Source of the DNA: Nesterenkonia sp. Act20
Lineage (GTDB): Bacteria > Actinomycetota > Actinomycetes > Actinomycetales > Micrococcaceae
Assembly (NCBI RefSeq): GCF_019173455.1
Contig: NZ_JADPQH010000002.1
Coordinates: 325,490-389,489 of the forward strand
DNA length: 64,000 nt
Reading direction: 5' to 3'
The translations under genes were made by a program, and so were the position numbers. The notes under the pieces were generated by a model. That model worked only from the letters and a program-made list of their open reading frames with translations. It searched no databases and was not told the origin of the DNA. Shown here one piece after another: positions 25,711-33,155 of the stretch; the first letter of the stretch is position 1, and every line of letters begins with the position of its first letter.

Positions 25711-26414
25711 GCCTGCACCTCCTTCACGCTATGCTCCTCGGTGACGATCTCGCCGTCCTGCATCATCAGTCGGCGCTGGCACTTGGCGGCCAGGTCCTCG
25801 TCGTGGGTGACGACCACCAGGGTGATGCCATAGTCGCGGTGCAGACCGAAGAGGATGTCCTCGACGATCTCCGAGGTCACCGTGTCCAGGTTGCCCGTGG
25901 GCTCATCGGCGAAGAGCACCGTGGGCTTGTTGACCAGGGCGCGCGCGATGCAGGCGCGCTGCTTCTGTCCGCCGGAGAGGTTGGTCGCTTTGTTCTTGGC
26001 CTTATCGGCCATGTCCAGCTGCTCGAGAACCTCCATGCCGCGGCGGTTGCGCTCCGACTTGCCCATGCCGGCGATCTTCAGCGGCAGCGTGATGTTCTCC
26101 AGCACGGTCTGGTTCGGGTTCAGGAAGAACTGCTGGAACACGAAGCCGAAGGTGTCGTTGCGCAGCTGGGAGATCTTCTTGGGCTTGAGCTTGTTCACCG
26201 GCTCACCCTCAAGTGCGACGACGCCGGCGGTCGGCTCATCAAGCAGCGCCAACAGGTGCATGAGGGTGGACTTGCCGGAACCTGATTTGCCCACGATGGC
26301 GACGGATTCGCCTTCGTGGATCTCGAAGGTCAGGCCTTTGAGCGCGTCGAATCGAGTCGCGCCCTTGCCGTAGACCTTGACCAGGTTCTCGGTCTCGAGA
26401 ACTGGAATGGACAT
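25707..26414 (-). CDS. ABC transporter ATP-binding protein, MacB/LolD type
   Basis: Partner ATPase of the FtsX-type permease, 235 residues from the ATG at 26414 (AAGG upstream). Walker A GKSGSGKST, Q-loop FVFQQFFLNPNQTV, signature NLSGGQKQRACIARAL, Walker B TVLFADEPTGNLD and the H-loop VVVTHDEDLA are all intact. The frame is open upstream, but that part overlaps the opposite-strand promoter region. It faces the DrrA-like exporter across 130 bases. Confidence 0.93.
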   Translation of the reverse strand: MSIPVLETENLVKVYGKGATRFDALKGLTFEIHEGESVAIVGKSGSGKSTLMHLLALLDEPTAGVVALEGEPVNKLKPKKISQLRNDTFGFVFQQFFLNPNQTVLENITLPLKIAGMGKSERNRRGMEVLEQLDMADKAKNKATNLSGGQKQRACIARALVNKPTVLFADEPTGNLDTVTSEIVEDILFGLHRDYGITLVVVTHDEDLAAKCQRRLMMQDGEIVTEEHSVKEVQA

Positions 26415-26531
26415 TGATGACCTTTCATCGGGGTCGAATGTGAACTTGTCCTTCATTCTCCCGGATGACACGGGCGCGAACATCGCCCCAAAGGATGAAC
26501 CTCTGCCGCAGATCAGGGCACTGGCGCCGAG

Positions 26532-26537
26532 TACACT
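26532..26537 (+). promoter_or_regulatory. Candidate -10 hexamer (TACACT) of a leaderless promoter
   Basis: TACACT ends 7 bases before the ATG at 26545 and no Shine-Dalgarno is present, as expected if transcription starts at the A of the start codon. Confidence 0.45.
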
Positions 26538-26544
26538 GCACCTC

Positions 26545-27507
26545 ATGCCCGTCGAACACGCGATCCGCGCCACCGGTCTGACCAAGCGCTATGGAGATTT
26601 CACCGCCGTGGACGGCATCGATTTCACCGTGAACCGCGGGGAGTCCTTCGGGCTGCTGGGCCCCAACGGGGCAGGCAAGTCCACCACGATGCGGATGATC
26701 GCGGCGGTGGCGGCCCGCAGCGGGGGCACCATGGAGGTGGCCGGCCTGGATCCGGAGCAGAACGGACCCGAGGTGCGCGCCCGGCTCGGGGTGATCCCGC
26801 AGCAGGACAATCTCGACGAAGAGCTCAGCGTCCGCGAGAACATCATCATGTACGGCCGCTACTTCGGTCTGCCGCGCCGCTGGCTGAACACCAAGACGGA
26901 GGAGCTGCTGGAGTTCGCCCAGCTGACCCACAAGGCGACCTCCCGGGTGGAGGACCTCTCCGGGGGAATGAAGCGACGGCTGACCATCGCCCGCGCCCTG
27001 GTCAATGAACCCGAGATCCTGCTGCTGGATGAACCCACCACGGGCCTGGACCCGCAGGCCCGCCATATCCTCTGGGATCGACTCTTCCGGCTGCGCGAAG
27101 CGGGCACCACACTGGTGCTGACGACTCACCACATGGATGAGGCCGAGCAGCTCTGCGAGCGCCTGATCGTGGTCGACCAGGGTCGGATCATGGCGGAGGG
27201 CTCGCCTGCGGCGCTCATCCGCGAACACTCCACGCGTGAGGTGCTCGAGCTGCGCTTCGGGCTGGACCGCAACCAGGAGCAGGCCGAGCAGCTGAGCAGC
27301 CTGCTGGGTGCCGGAGATGCTCCGGGCGGCATCGGCTTCAGCCACGTCGAGGTCCTCCCGGACCGGCTGCTGGTCTACGCCGCCTCCGCCGAATCGGCGC
27401 TGGAACGGATCCATGCCGCCGGGCTGCGCCCGATCACCTCGCTGGTACGCCGCTCCTCGCTGGAGGACGTCTTCCTGCGACTGACCGGCAGGAGCCTCGT
27501 TGACTGA
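26545..27507 (+). CDS. ABC transporter ATP-binding protein, DrrA/NodI-like exporter ATPase
   Basis: ATPase of an ABC-2-type exporter, 320 residues. Walker A GPNGAGKST, Q-loop PQQDNLDEEL, signature DLSGGMKRRLTIARAL, Walker B ILLLDEPTTGLDPQARH and switch TTHHMDEAEQ are present. The C-terminal 90 residues are the extra DrrA-type regulatory domain. I pick ATG 26545; upstream ATGs lie in sequence without coding character. It overlaps the TTG start of the permease by 8 bases. NodI-type ATPases of this form serve lipooligosaccharide, daunorubicin-like or polyether export. Confidence 0.92.
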   Translation: MPVEHAIRATGLTKRYGDFTAVDGIDFTVNRGESFGLLGPNGAGKSTTMRMIAAVAARSGGTMEVAGLDPEQNGPEVRARLGVIPQQDNLDEELSVRENIIMYGRYFGLPRRWLNTKTEELLEFAQLTHKATSRVEDLSGGMKRRLTIARALVNEPEILLLDEPTTGLDPQARHILWDRLFRLREAGTTLVLTTHHMDEAEQLCERLIVVDQGRIMAEGSPAALIREHSTREVLELRFGLDRNQEQAEQLSSLLGAGDAPGGIGFSHVEVLPDRLLVYAASAESALERIHAAGLRPITSLVRRSSLEDVFLRLTGRSLVD

Positions 27508-29386
27508 TCAGCTCAACGCCAGCCCAGGGATCGAGACCTCCACAAGCCCCGCGGCTGATAAGCAGGCGCTCGCGGGCCGGGTTCGGCGATTCGGCGCGCT
27601 GCACCAGGCAGAACGCACGCTGCGCAGCATGCGCGCCTACGGTGCAGTCATCCTCTTCTCCTCGGTGAGCCAGCCGATCATGTACATCCTCGCGATGGGG
27701 CTTGGTCTGGGCGTGCTCGTCGGGGACGGCGGTGACTTCGCGCAGTACGGCGCGAGCAGCTACCTGATGTACATCGGTCCCGCGATTCTGGCCTCCACGG
27801 TGGCGATGTCGGCGGGCATCGAGTTCACCTTCCCCGTGATGGAGGGCTTCAAGTGGCGGCGGCTCTACTACGGGGCGCAGGCCGCACCGCTGAGTCCGGG
27901 CCAGATCGCTTCCGGGCATATCCTCGCGGTCAGCGTGCGCTTCGCCGTGCACGCCGCGATCTTCACCGTGGTGCTGGCCTTGTTCGGGGCCATCTCCTCC
28001 CCCTGGGCGGCGCTGCAGATCGGCAGCGCTCTGATGGGCGGGCTCGCGATCGGGCTGCCGATCATGGCCTATGTCTCCACGCTGCGTGACGAGAAGGGGC
28101 AGATGTCGCTGATCCAGCGATTCGTCATCATGCCCCTCTTCCTCTTCTCGGGCACCTTCTATCCGCTGACCAACCTGCCGGGGTTCCTGCAGGTCATCGG
28201 CTGGTTCTCCCCCATCTGGCATGCCAACGAGCTGGGCCGCGTGCTGGCCTTCTCCCAGCCGACTCCCGCCTGGATGATCCTGGTCCACGTCCTCTACCTG
28301 CTCGGCATCACCGCAGGCGGATGGCTGATCACCGTCCGGGTCTTCTCACGACGCCTGGGACTCGAGGAGTGGCGCGGCCGCACTCCGGGCGCCAAGGCCG
28401 ATGCGCGTCGGCAGACGCGCATCGCAGTCAGGGATGGGGCTGAGGTCGAACGCTCGGCCGCAGGCCGCAGAGGCGCAGACCAGAGCGGTGCAGACCGGAG
28501 TGCTTCAGACCGGAGTGCTTCAGACCAAGGTGAGCGGCCGACGTCCGACGCGGCAGCGACTCTCCCGCGCATCGCCTTTCGCCGGGGGTTCGCCGCGAAC
28601 TACTACTCGGGCAACATCCGCGCCGTCTTCGGCCGCGGCCTGACCGCCATCCGCAACAACCGCGGAGTCATCTTCCTCTCCGGGCTGCTGGAGCCGGTGC
28701 TGTTCCTGACCTCCTTCGGGCTGGGCATCTCGCCGATGATCGCCAACGTGGATGCCGAGCAGGTCGGGCTCAGCGGCGGCGGGACCATCAGCTACGCCGC
28801 CTTCATCGCTCCGGCGCTGCTGGCGGTCTCCGCGATGAACGGTGCGATCTTCGACTCCACCTGGAACGTGTTCTTCAAGCTCAAGATCACCAAGCTCTAC
28901 CGCACGATGATGTCCACCTCGCTGGGCCCGGTAGATGTGGCGGTCGGCGAGATCTGCCTGGCGCTGTTCCGCGGCGGGATCTACGCGCTGGGCTTCCTCG
29001 GGGTGTTGATGATCGGCGGGCTGGTCGACCCGCTCGCGGCCCTGGTGCTCTGGTTCGCGGCGCTGTTCATCGCGCTGGGCTTCGCCTCGGTGGGCATGGC
29101 GGTGACGTCCTTCCTGAGCCGGTTCCAGCAGATGGACTGGATGATGATGGTGCTCATCCCGATGTTCCTGTTCTCCGCCACGCTGTTCCCGATCAGCGTG
29201 TACCCCGCCGGCGTGCAGGTCGTGATTCAGGCGCTGCCGCTCTGGCACGGCGTGGAGCTCATGCGTGACATCGCCTTCTGGGACTTCGGTGCGCTCACCC
29301 TGGTCCACATCGGCTACTACCTGGTGTTGACGGTCCTCGGCCTCGCCGTGACCACCTACCGGATGAAGAAGCTCTTCCTCCGCTGA
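27500..29386 (+). CDS. Fused tandem ABC-2 type permease (two permease domains in one polypeptide)
   Basis: A 628-residue protein containing two complete ABC-2/NodJ-like permeases. Domain 1 spans about 35-290 (begins GALHQAERTLRSMRAYGAVI, ends before RRLGLEEWRGR) and domain 2 about 355-628 (NYYSGNIRAVFGRGLTAIRN onward). They are joined by a hydrophilic linker with a 5-residue repeat (GADQS, GADRS, ASDRS, ASDQG). Related actinobacterial operons usually encode two separate permeases that overlap, so this is a gene fusion forming the whole transmembrane half. The TTG start at 27500 is supported by AGGAG and the 8-base overlap with the ATPase. Exported substrate unknown. Confidence 0.9.
   Translation: MTDQLNASPGIETSTSPAADKQALAGRVRRFGALHQAERTLRSMRAYGAVILFSSVSQPIMYILAMGLGLGVLVGDGGDFAQYGASSYLMYIGPAILASTVAMSAGIEFTFPVMEGFKWRRLYYGAQAAPLSPGQIASGHILAVSVRFAVHAAIFTVVLALFGAISSPWAALQIGSALMGGLAIGLPIMAYVSTLRDEKGQMSLIQRFVIMPLFLFSGTFYPLTNLPGFLQVIGWFSPIWHANELGRVLAFSQPTPAWMILVHVLYLLGITAGGWLITVRVFSRRLGLEEWRGRTPGAKADARRQTRIAVRDGAEVERSAAGRRGADQSGADRSASDRSASDQGERPTSDAAATLPRIAFRRGFAANYYSGNIRAVFGRGLTAIRNNRGVIFLSGLLEPVLFLTSFGLGISPMIANVDAEQVGLSGGGTISYAAFIAPALLAVSAMNGAIFDSTWNVFFKLKITKLYRTMMSTSLGPVDVAVGEICLALFRGGIYALGFLGVLMIGGLVDPLAALVLWFAALFIALGFASVGMAVTSFLSRFQQMDWMMMVLIPMFLFSATLFPISVYPAGVQVVIQALPLWHGVELMRDIAFWDFGALTLVHIGYYLVLTVLGLAVTTYRMKKLFLR
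28476..28530 (+). repeat. 15-bp tandem repeat inside the fused permease linker
   Basis: Units start at 28476, 28491, 28506 and 28521 (partial). The middle two are identical (CAGACCGGAGTGCTT) and the outer ones diverge. The period is a multiple of 3, so copy-number change would lengthen the linker in frame. Confidence 0.85.
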
Positions 29387-29398
29387 GGGTCCGTCCTG

Positions 29399-29472
29399 CG
29401 TTGAGCGGCGGAGATACCGGTCAGTACATGGGCCAAGCGGCCTCAACTGCTCGGAGAATCCGCCGCTCAACG
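29399..29472. repeat. 74-bp palindromic element, copy 1
   Basis: Terminal arms CGTTGAGCGGCGGA (29399-29412) and its exact complement (29459-29472) begin 12 bases after the fused-permease stop. The interior shares CATGGGCC and CTCGGAGAATCCGCC with a second 74-bp copy at 41359-41432. The inner part of the left arm has diverged, so only 14 bp pair perfectly. Confidence 0.88.
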
Positions 29473-29484
29473 GGGATACCTTTG

Positions 29485-29507
29485 AATATCTCAATCATTG
29501 AAATATT
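29485..29507. promoter_or_regulatory. MarR-type candidate operator overlapping the importer-operon -35 box
   Basis: Imperfect 23-bp palindrome: arms AATATCTCAAT and ATTGAAATATT around a single C, one mismatch. The last two bases overlap TTGAAC. Shared 9-mer AATCATTGA and octamer AATATTGA recur in the MarR/SDR intergenic region (33064-33085), so the island's own MarR protein is the likely binder. Confidence 0.6.
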
Positions 29508-29534
29508 GAACTGTAGGCGGGAGGGGCCTATGCT
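29506..29534 (+). promoter_or_regulatory. Promoter of the ABC importer operon
   Basis: TTGAAC (29506-29511) and TATGCT (29529-29534) are spaced by exactly 17 bases, giving an expected start near 29541. A candidate operator overlaps the -35 box and a second palindrome covers the start site. Confidence 0.65.
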
Positions 29535-29535
29535 G

Positions 29536-29560
29536 ACTGTGATGTGTTCTGCATCACAGT
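29536..29560. promoter_or_regulatory. Palindrome ACTGTGATG-N7-CATCACAGT at the importer transcription start
   Basis: Perfect 9+9-base inverted repeat. An extra half-site CTGTGATG lies at 29574-29581, and ATCACAGT recurs at 33100-33107 in the MarR/SDR promoter region. The 7-base centre is not the N6 spacing of a CRP/GlxR site, so the binder is unclear. Confidence 0.55.
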
Positions 29561-29612
29561 GAGTTCGCGCTCCCTGTGATGCGAGGAACGACCTTGCACA
29601 AGGGAGTCATAG

Positions 29613-30662
29613 ATGACCGATGAGCGCGCACGCCCGGGACGAAGGTCCCGCGGCAAGGCACCACTAGACCGTGATGCGGAGATCCACCGGCTGCATCGGT
29701 GGGAGTCCTCCGCCGCCACGGACCGTCGAGGCGGCGACATCCGGCGGCACACCGATGTCTCCACCTCGGCCGCACTGGACATCCCCACCCGGCCAGACCC
29801 CGCAGCCCCGCTGTCCTCGGTCGCGCAGAGCGGCGCCACCGGGCGAGCCACCACCTCAGGCCCCGGCCGAGCCCGACGACGACGACGGCGCGGCCTCGGC
29901 ACCAAGGCCCTCGGGGCGGCCGGCGTCGTCGGCATGCTGCTGACCTGGGAACTCCTGCCTCTCACCGGATTGGTCAACGCACGCTTCCTGCCCCCGGCCC
30001 ACGAGGCCATCGGCGGGCTGATCACCAACTTCGGCCTGACAGACTTCTGGGTCGCCGTCGGTGACACCATGCAGGCCTGGGCGGTCGGCATGATCATCGC
30101 CGTGGTGCTGGCCACCGTACTGGGCTTCATCATCGGCTCCTCCACCTTCCTGCGCCGGTTCACGAACTCCACGATCGAGTTCCTGCGGCCCGTCCCCTCG
30201 GTGGCACTGATCCCGCTGGCGGTGCTGCTCTTCGGCGTGGGGATCGAATCCTCGCTGATGCTGATCGTCTACGCCTGCTTCTGGCAGGTGCTGATCCAGG
30301 TGCTCTACGGGGTCGCCGATGTGGACGCGGTGGCGATGAACACCGCCCGCTCCTACGGCCTCGGCCCCTTCGCGCGGATGCGGTACGTCACCTTCCCCAC
30401 GGCGCTGCCGTATGTGATGACCGGCATTCGCCTCGCGGCGGCGGTGGCGCTGATCCTGGCGATCACCGCCCAGCTGATCATCGGCACACCCGGACTGGGA
30501 GCCGAGATCGCCAGCGCCCAGTCCGGAGGCAACTACATCTCCATGTACGCCCTGGTGCTGGCGACCGGCCTGCTCGGGGTTCTGATCAACCTGGCCATGC
30601 GGATCATCGAACGCAAGATCCTTTCCTGGCACTCTTCGGTCCGCACGGAGGTGGCGGCATGA
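29613..30662 (+). CDS. ABC transporter permease, NitT/TauT (SsuC-like) family, with long cytoplasmic N-terminus
   Basis: Inner-membrane subunit of a nitrate/sulfonate/taurine-type importer, 349 residues. Residues 1-95 are hydrophilic and Arg/Ser/Pro-rich, a longer leader than the roughly 250-260-residue family norm. The permease core follows with the BPD_transp_1 pattern GDTMQAWAVGMIIAVVLATV, EFLRPVPSVALIPLAVLLFG and the EAA-like loop MNTARSYGLGPFARMRYVTF. Start with AAGGGAG upstream. Its stop overlaps the second permease start by 4 bases. In context it probably imports the carboxylate degraded by the neighbouring enzymes. Confidence 0.9.
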   Translation: MTDERARPGRRSRGKAPLDRDAEIHRLHRWESSAATDRRGGDIRRHTDVSTSAALDIPTRPDPAAPLSSVAQSGATGRATTSGPGRARRRRRRGLGTKALGAAGVVGMLLTWELLPLTGLVNARFLPPAHEAIGGLITNFGLTDFWVAVGDTMQAWAVGMIIAVVLATVLGFIIGSSTFLRRFTNSTIEFLRPVPSVALIPLAVLLFGVGIESSLMLIVYACFWQVLIQVLYGVADVDAVAMNTARSYGLGPFARMRYVTFPTALPYVMTGIRLAAAVALILAITAQLIIGTPGLGAEIASAQSGGNYISMYALVLATGLLGVLINLAMRIIERKILSWHSSVRTEVAA

Positions 30663-31432
30663 CATATATCCGTACGTTCCTGAACATCATCGCCCTGCCG
30701 CTGATCCTGCTCGCCATCTGGTTCGTCTCCACCCTGGGCGAGACGAGCTTCTTCGTCCCGACTCCGCAGGCGTTGGTGGAGACCTTCTTCGAGACCTGGA
30801 CCAGCGAGCGATTCGTCAGCGACGTCTTCCCTTCTCTGGGAAGGCTGATGATCGGCATCGTCCTCTCGATCCTGATCGGCATCGGCGCCGGACTGCTGAT
30901 CGGCTCCTTCCGATGGCTGCGCGCACTGCTGGAGCCCACCCTCGAGTTCTTCCGGGCCATCCCGCCACCGGTGCTCATTCCGGTGATCATGCTGCTGATC
31001 GGGATCGGCGACGAGATGAAGGTCTCGGTGATCGTTCTGGGCGCCGTCTGGCCGATCCTGCTGAACACCATCGAAGGCGTGCGCTCCATGGACGAGGTGC
31101 TCGCCGACACCAGCCGCACCTACGGCATGAACAAGATCAACAGCGTCCGTTACCTGATCCTGCCCTCGGCCATGCCGCAGATCATGGCGGGCATCAGGCA
31201 GTCACTCTCCATCGCCCTGATCCTCATGGTGATCTCGGAGATGTTCGCCTCGACTGAGGGGCTCGGCTTCGCCATCGTGCAGTTCCAGCGCTCCTTCGCG
31301 ATCCCCGAGATGTGGTCCGGCATCGTCCTGCTGGGGCTGATCGGCGTCATCCTCTCGTTCATCTTCCAGCTCGCCGAACGCTGGATCCTGGGCTGGTACC
31401 ACGGGTTGCGTGAGATCGAGCAGGCCGCCTGA
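30659..31432 (+). CDS. ABC transporter permease, NitT/TauT family
   Basis: Second, non-identical permease of the importer, 257 residues, the usual length. Helix 1 is TFLNIIALPLILLAIWFVST; the core has EFFRAIPPPVLIPVIMLLIG and the ATPase-contact loop DTSRTYGMNKINSVRYLILP, then MAGIRQSLSIALILMVISEM. It is translationally coupled to the first permease, implying a heterodimeric channel. Confidence 0.92.
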   Translation: MTYIRTFLNIIALPLILLAIWFVSTLGETSFFVPTPQALVETFFETWTSERFVSDVFPSLGRLMIGIVLSILIGIGAGLLIGSFRWLRALLEPTLEFFRAIPPPVLIPVIMLLIGIGDEMKVSVIVLGAVWPILLNTIEGVRSMDEVLADTSRTYGMNKINSVRYLILPSAMPQIMAGIRQSLSIALILMVISEMFASTEGLGFAIVQFQRSFAIPEMWSGIVLLGLIGVILSFIFQLAERWILGWYHGLREIEQAA

Positions 31433-31515
31433 GCACCACCCATCGCAAGCTACTTCTTGCCGGACACATTCACCCGGCTCCGTTGACGAGATGTACCAAG
31501 AGAAGGGACCCGGAG

Positions 31516-32430
31516 ATGACCTCCGAGCACTCACAGCCCACAAATCCCGTGATCAGCCAGTCCGGCGTTCAGGACACCCCCGATGGCCGGATCCCCGTGG
31601 GAAAGACCATGCCCGGGGAGGAGCCGATGCTCTCGGTGCAGAATCTGAAGAAGGTCTACCACACCGACGGCGGCGACATCGAGGCCGTCCGGAACCTCAC
31701 GTTCGACCTGCCGAAGGGCCAGCTGGCCTGTCTGGTCGGGCCCTCCGGCTCCGGAAAGACGACGCTGCTCAAATGCATCTCCGGCCTGATGGCTCCCACC
31801 GAGGGGGAGGTGACCCTGCATGGAGAGAAGGTCACCGGACCGCCCAAGTCCATGGCCGTGGTGTTCCAGGAATACGGGCGCTCACTGTTCCCCTGGCTGC
31901 GCGTGGCCGAGAACGTAGAGCTTCCGCTGAAGAACCAGGGCATGGACAAGACCGCACGCCGCGAGGTGGTGGCCGAGGCACTGGAAGCCGTGGGGCTCTC
32001 CCACGTGCCGAAGTCCTACCCCTGGCAGCTCTCCGGCGGCATGCAGCAGCGCGTGGCGATCGCCCGAGCGGTGGCGTACAAGCCAGAGGTGCTGCTGATG
32101 GACGAGCCCTTCGCAGCCGTGGATGCCCAGACGCGTGCCGATCTGGAGGACCTGGTGCGTGGGATCTGGAAGAAGCTCGGCGTCTCGGTGCTCTTCGTGA
32201 CCCATGACATCGACGAGTCGGTCTACCTGGGTGAGCGGGTCATCATCCTGTCCTCCTCCCCCACCGTCATCCAGGAGGACGTCCTGGTGGACCTGCCGGC
32301 CGAGCGAGATCAGCTCGAGACTCGCTCCTCTCAGCGCTTCGCCGAGCTGCGCCACCACGTCTATGAGCAGATCCAGCTGGCGAAGAAGGGCTTCCGTCCG
32401 GAGGACGCGGTCGCGAACGCCAACGCCTGA
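31516..32430 (+). CDS. ABC transporter ATP-binding protein, NitT/TauT (SsuB/TauB-like) family
   Basis: ATPase energising the two permeases, 304 residues from ATG 31516. An approximately 38-residue polar leader precedes the domain. Walker A GPSGSGKTT, Q-loop VFQEYGRSLFPW, signature QLSGGMQQRVAIARAV, Walker B VLLMDEPFAAVDAQTR and H-loop FVTHDIDESVYLGERVIIL match SsuB/TauB. It ends the importer operon; no binding protein is encoded directly after it. The two binding lipoproteins lie about 4.5 kb away at 36949 and 38089. Confidence 0.93.
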   Translation: MTSEHSQPTNPVISQSGVQDTPDGRIPVGKTMPGEEPMLSVQNLKKVYHTDGGDIEAVRNLTFDLPKGQLACLVGPSGSGKTTLLKCISGLMAPTEGEVTLHGEKVTGPPKSMAVVFQEYGRSLFPWLRVAENVELPLKNQGMDKTARREVVAEALEAVGLSHVPKSYPWQLSGGMQQRVAIARAVAYKPEVLLMDEPFAAVDAQTRADLEDLVRGIWKKLGVSVLFVTHDIDESVYLGERVIILSSSPTVIQEDVLVDLPAERDQLETRSSQRFAELRHHVYEQIQLAKKGFRPEDAVANANA

Positions 32431-32453
32431 GGCGGAGCTGCGGGGCCGCTCCC

Positions 32454-32507
32454 CAGCCGTGCCGGCCGGGTCAGCCGTGCCGGCCGGGTCAGCCGTGCCG
32501 GACGGGT
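32454..32507. repeat. Three 18-bp tandem repeats between convergent genes
   Basis: Units of CAGCCGTGCCGGCCGGGT start at 32454, 32472 and 32490 (the third has one substitution), followed by a partial fourth. They fill most of the 84-base gap between the ATPase stop and the MarR stop. There is no spacer sequence, so this is not a CRISPR array. Confidence 0.85.
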
Positions 32508-32514
32508 CAGCGGA

Positions 32515-33012
32515 TCAGTAGACGATCTTGATCAGCAGCTCGCGCAGCTGATTGCGCTCCGTCGGCGTCAGACCCCGCAGGGTCTGCTCCTCAGCCTGGT
32601 GGGTCCGTTCTGCAGCCTGGGCGTGGAGCTTGCGCCCCGCGGCGGTGGCGGTGAGGATCTTGGAGCGACGGTCCCGCGGATCAGGTTCCCGCTGAAGGAG
32701 GCCCCGCTGCTCCAGCCGATCCACCAGCGCAACCACCTGACTGGGATCCAGATCCAGAAAGTCGCCCAGTTCGCGCTGTGAGGGGTTGGTCCCGGAACAG
32801 GCCATGGCGAGCACGGCGAAGGGCCGCACCTTCAGGTCCAGGTCGCTGAGCAGCTCATTCGCCAGCGCATTGCCCCGGACTCTGGCGCGGGCCGTGAGGA
32901 AGGCGACCTCTTGAGCGAGCGGGGTCTGCTGAAAGCGAGCCATGCCATCCTCGACTCGGTCCTGCGCCGAGGCGGGAGCAGCAGCGGCGGTGGTGGAGCT
33001 CGAGGGGGGCAT
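32515..33012 (-). CDS. MarR family transcriptional regulator
   Basis: Winged-helix regulator of 165 residues from ATG 33012, which has AGGAG six bases upstream. After a Ser/Ala-rich N-terminus come the dimerisation helix, the HTH region NPSQRELGDFLDLDPSQVVALVDRLEQRGLLQR and the wing DPRDRRSKILTATAAGRKL. It is divergent from the SDR operon and convergent with the importer operon. MarR repressors next to CoA-dependent aromatic-acid genes (CouR, PhdR, BadR) typically respond to the acyl-CoA intermediate; I infer the same here. Half-sites shared by both island promoters are the candidate operators. Confidence 0.9.
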   Translation of the reverse strand: MPPSSSTTAAAAPASAQDRVEDGMARFQQTPLAQEVAFLTARARVRGNALANELLSDLDLKVRPFAVLAMACSGTNPSQRELGDFLDLDPSQVVALVDRLEQRGLLQREPDPRDRRSKILTATAAGRKLHAQAAERTHQAEEQTLRGLTPTERNQLRELLIKIVY

Positions 33013-33063
33013 GGGTTCTCCTAGCAGGGCCCTCGGGTGAGGGATTGGACGGATGAGAAGGCA

Positions 33064-33085
33064 AATCATTGACTTTCTCAATATT
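33064..33085. promoter_or_regulatory. MarR-type candidate operator in the MarR/SDR divergent promoter
   Basis: AATCATTGA (33064-33072) and TCAATATT (33078-33085) form an inverted pair ATTGA-N5-TCAAT. TTGACT (33069-33074) would be the -35 box for the SDR operon. The 9-mer is identical to one in the importer promoter at 29493-29501. Confidence 0.55.
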
Positions 33086-33089
33086 ATCA

Positions 33090-33105
33090 AGTGAGATGTA
33101 TCACA
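33090..33105. promoter_or_regulatory. CRP/GlxR-like site AGTGA-N6-TCACA
   Basis: Matches the TGTGA-N6-TCACA consensus of actinobacterial CRP/GlxR regulators with one arm mismatch. It lies between the MarR-type operator and the SDR start, where a cAMP-responsive factor could link the pathway to carbon status. Confidence 0.45.
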
Positions 33106-33155
33106 GTAAGCGTAGGCCGACTGGCCATACAGCTGGCCATACAAGAGGAGAGACT

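Noticed and set aside
29536-29560. CRP/GlxR site at the importer promoter
   Set aside because: The TGTGA and TCACA arms are separated by 11 bases, not 6, so it does not fit the CRP spacing; listed only as an unassigned palindrome.
32454-32507. Possible CRISPR array
   Set aside because: Units are contiguous with no spacers, only three copies, and no cas gene is present. The same applies to the repeats at 28476 and 45405.
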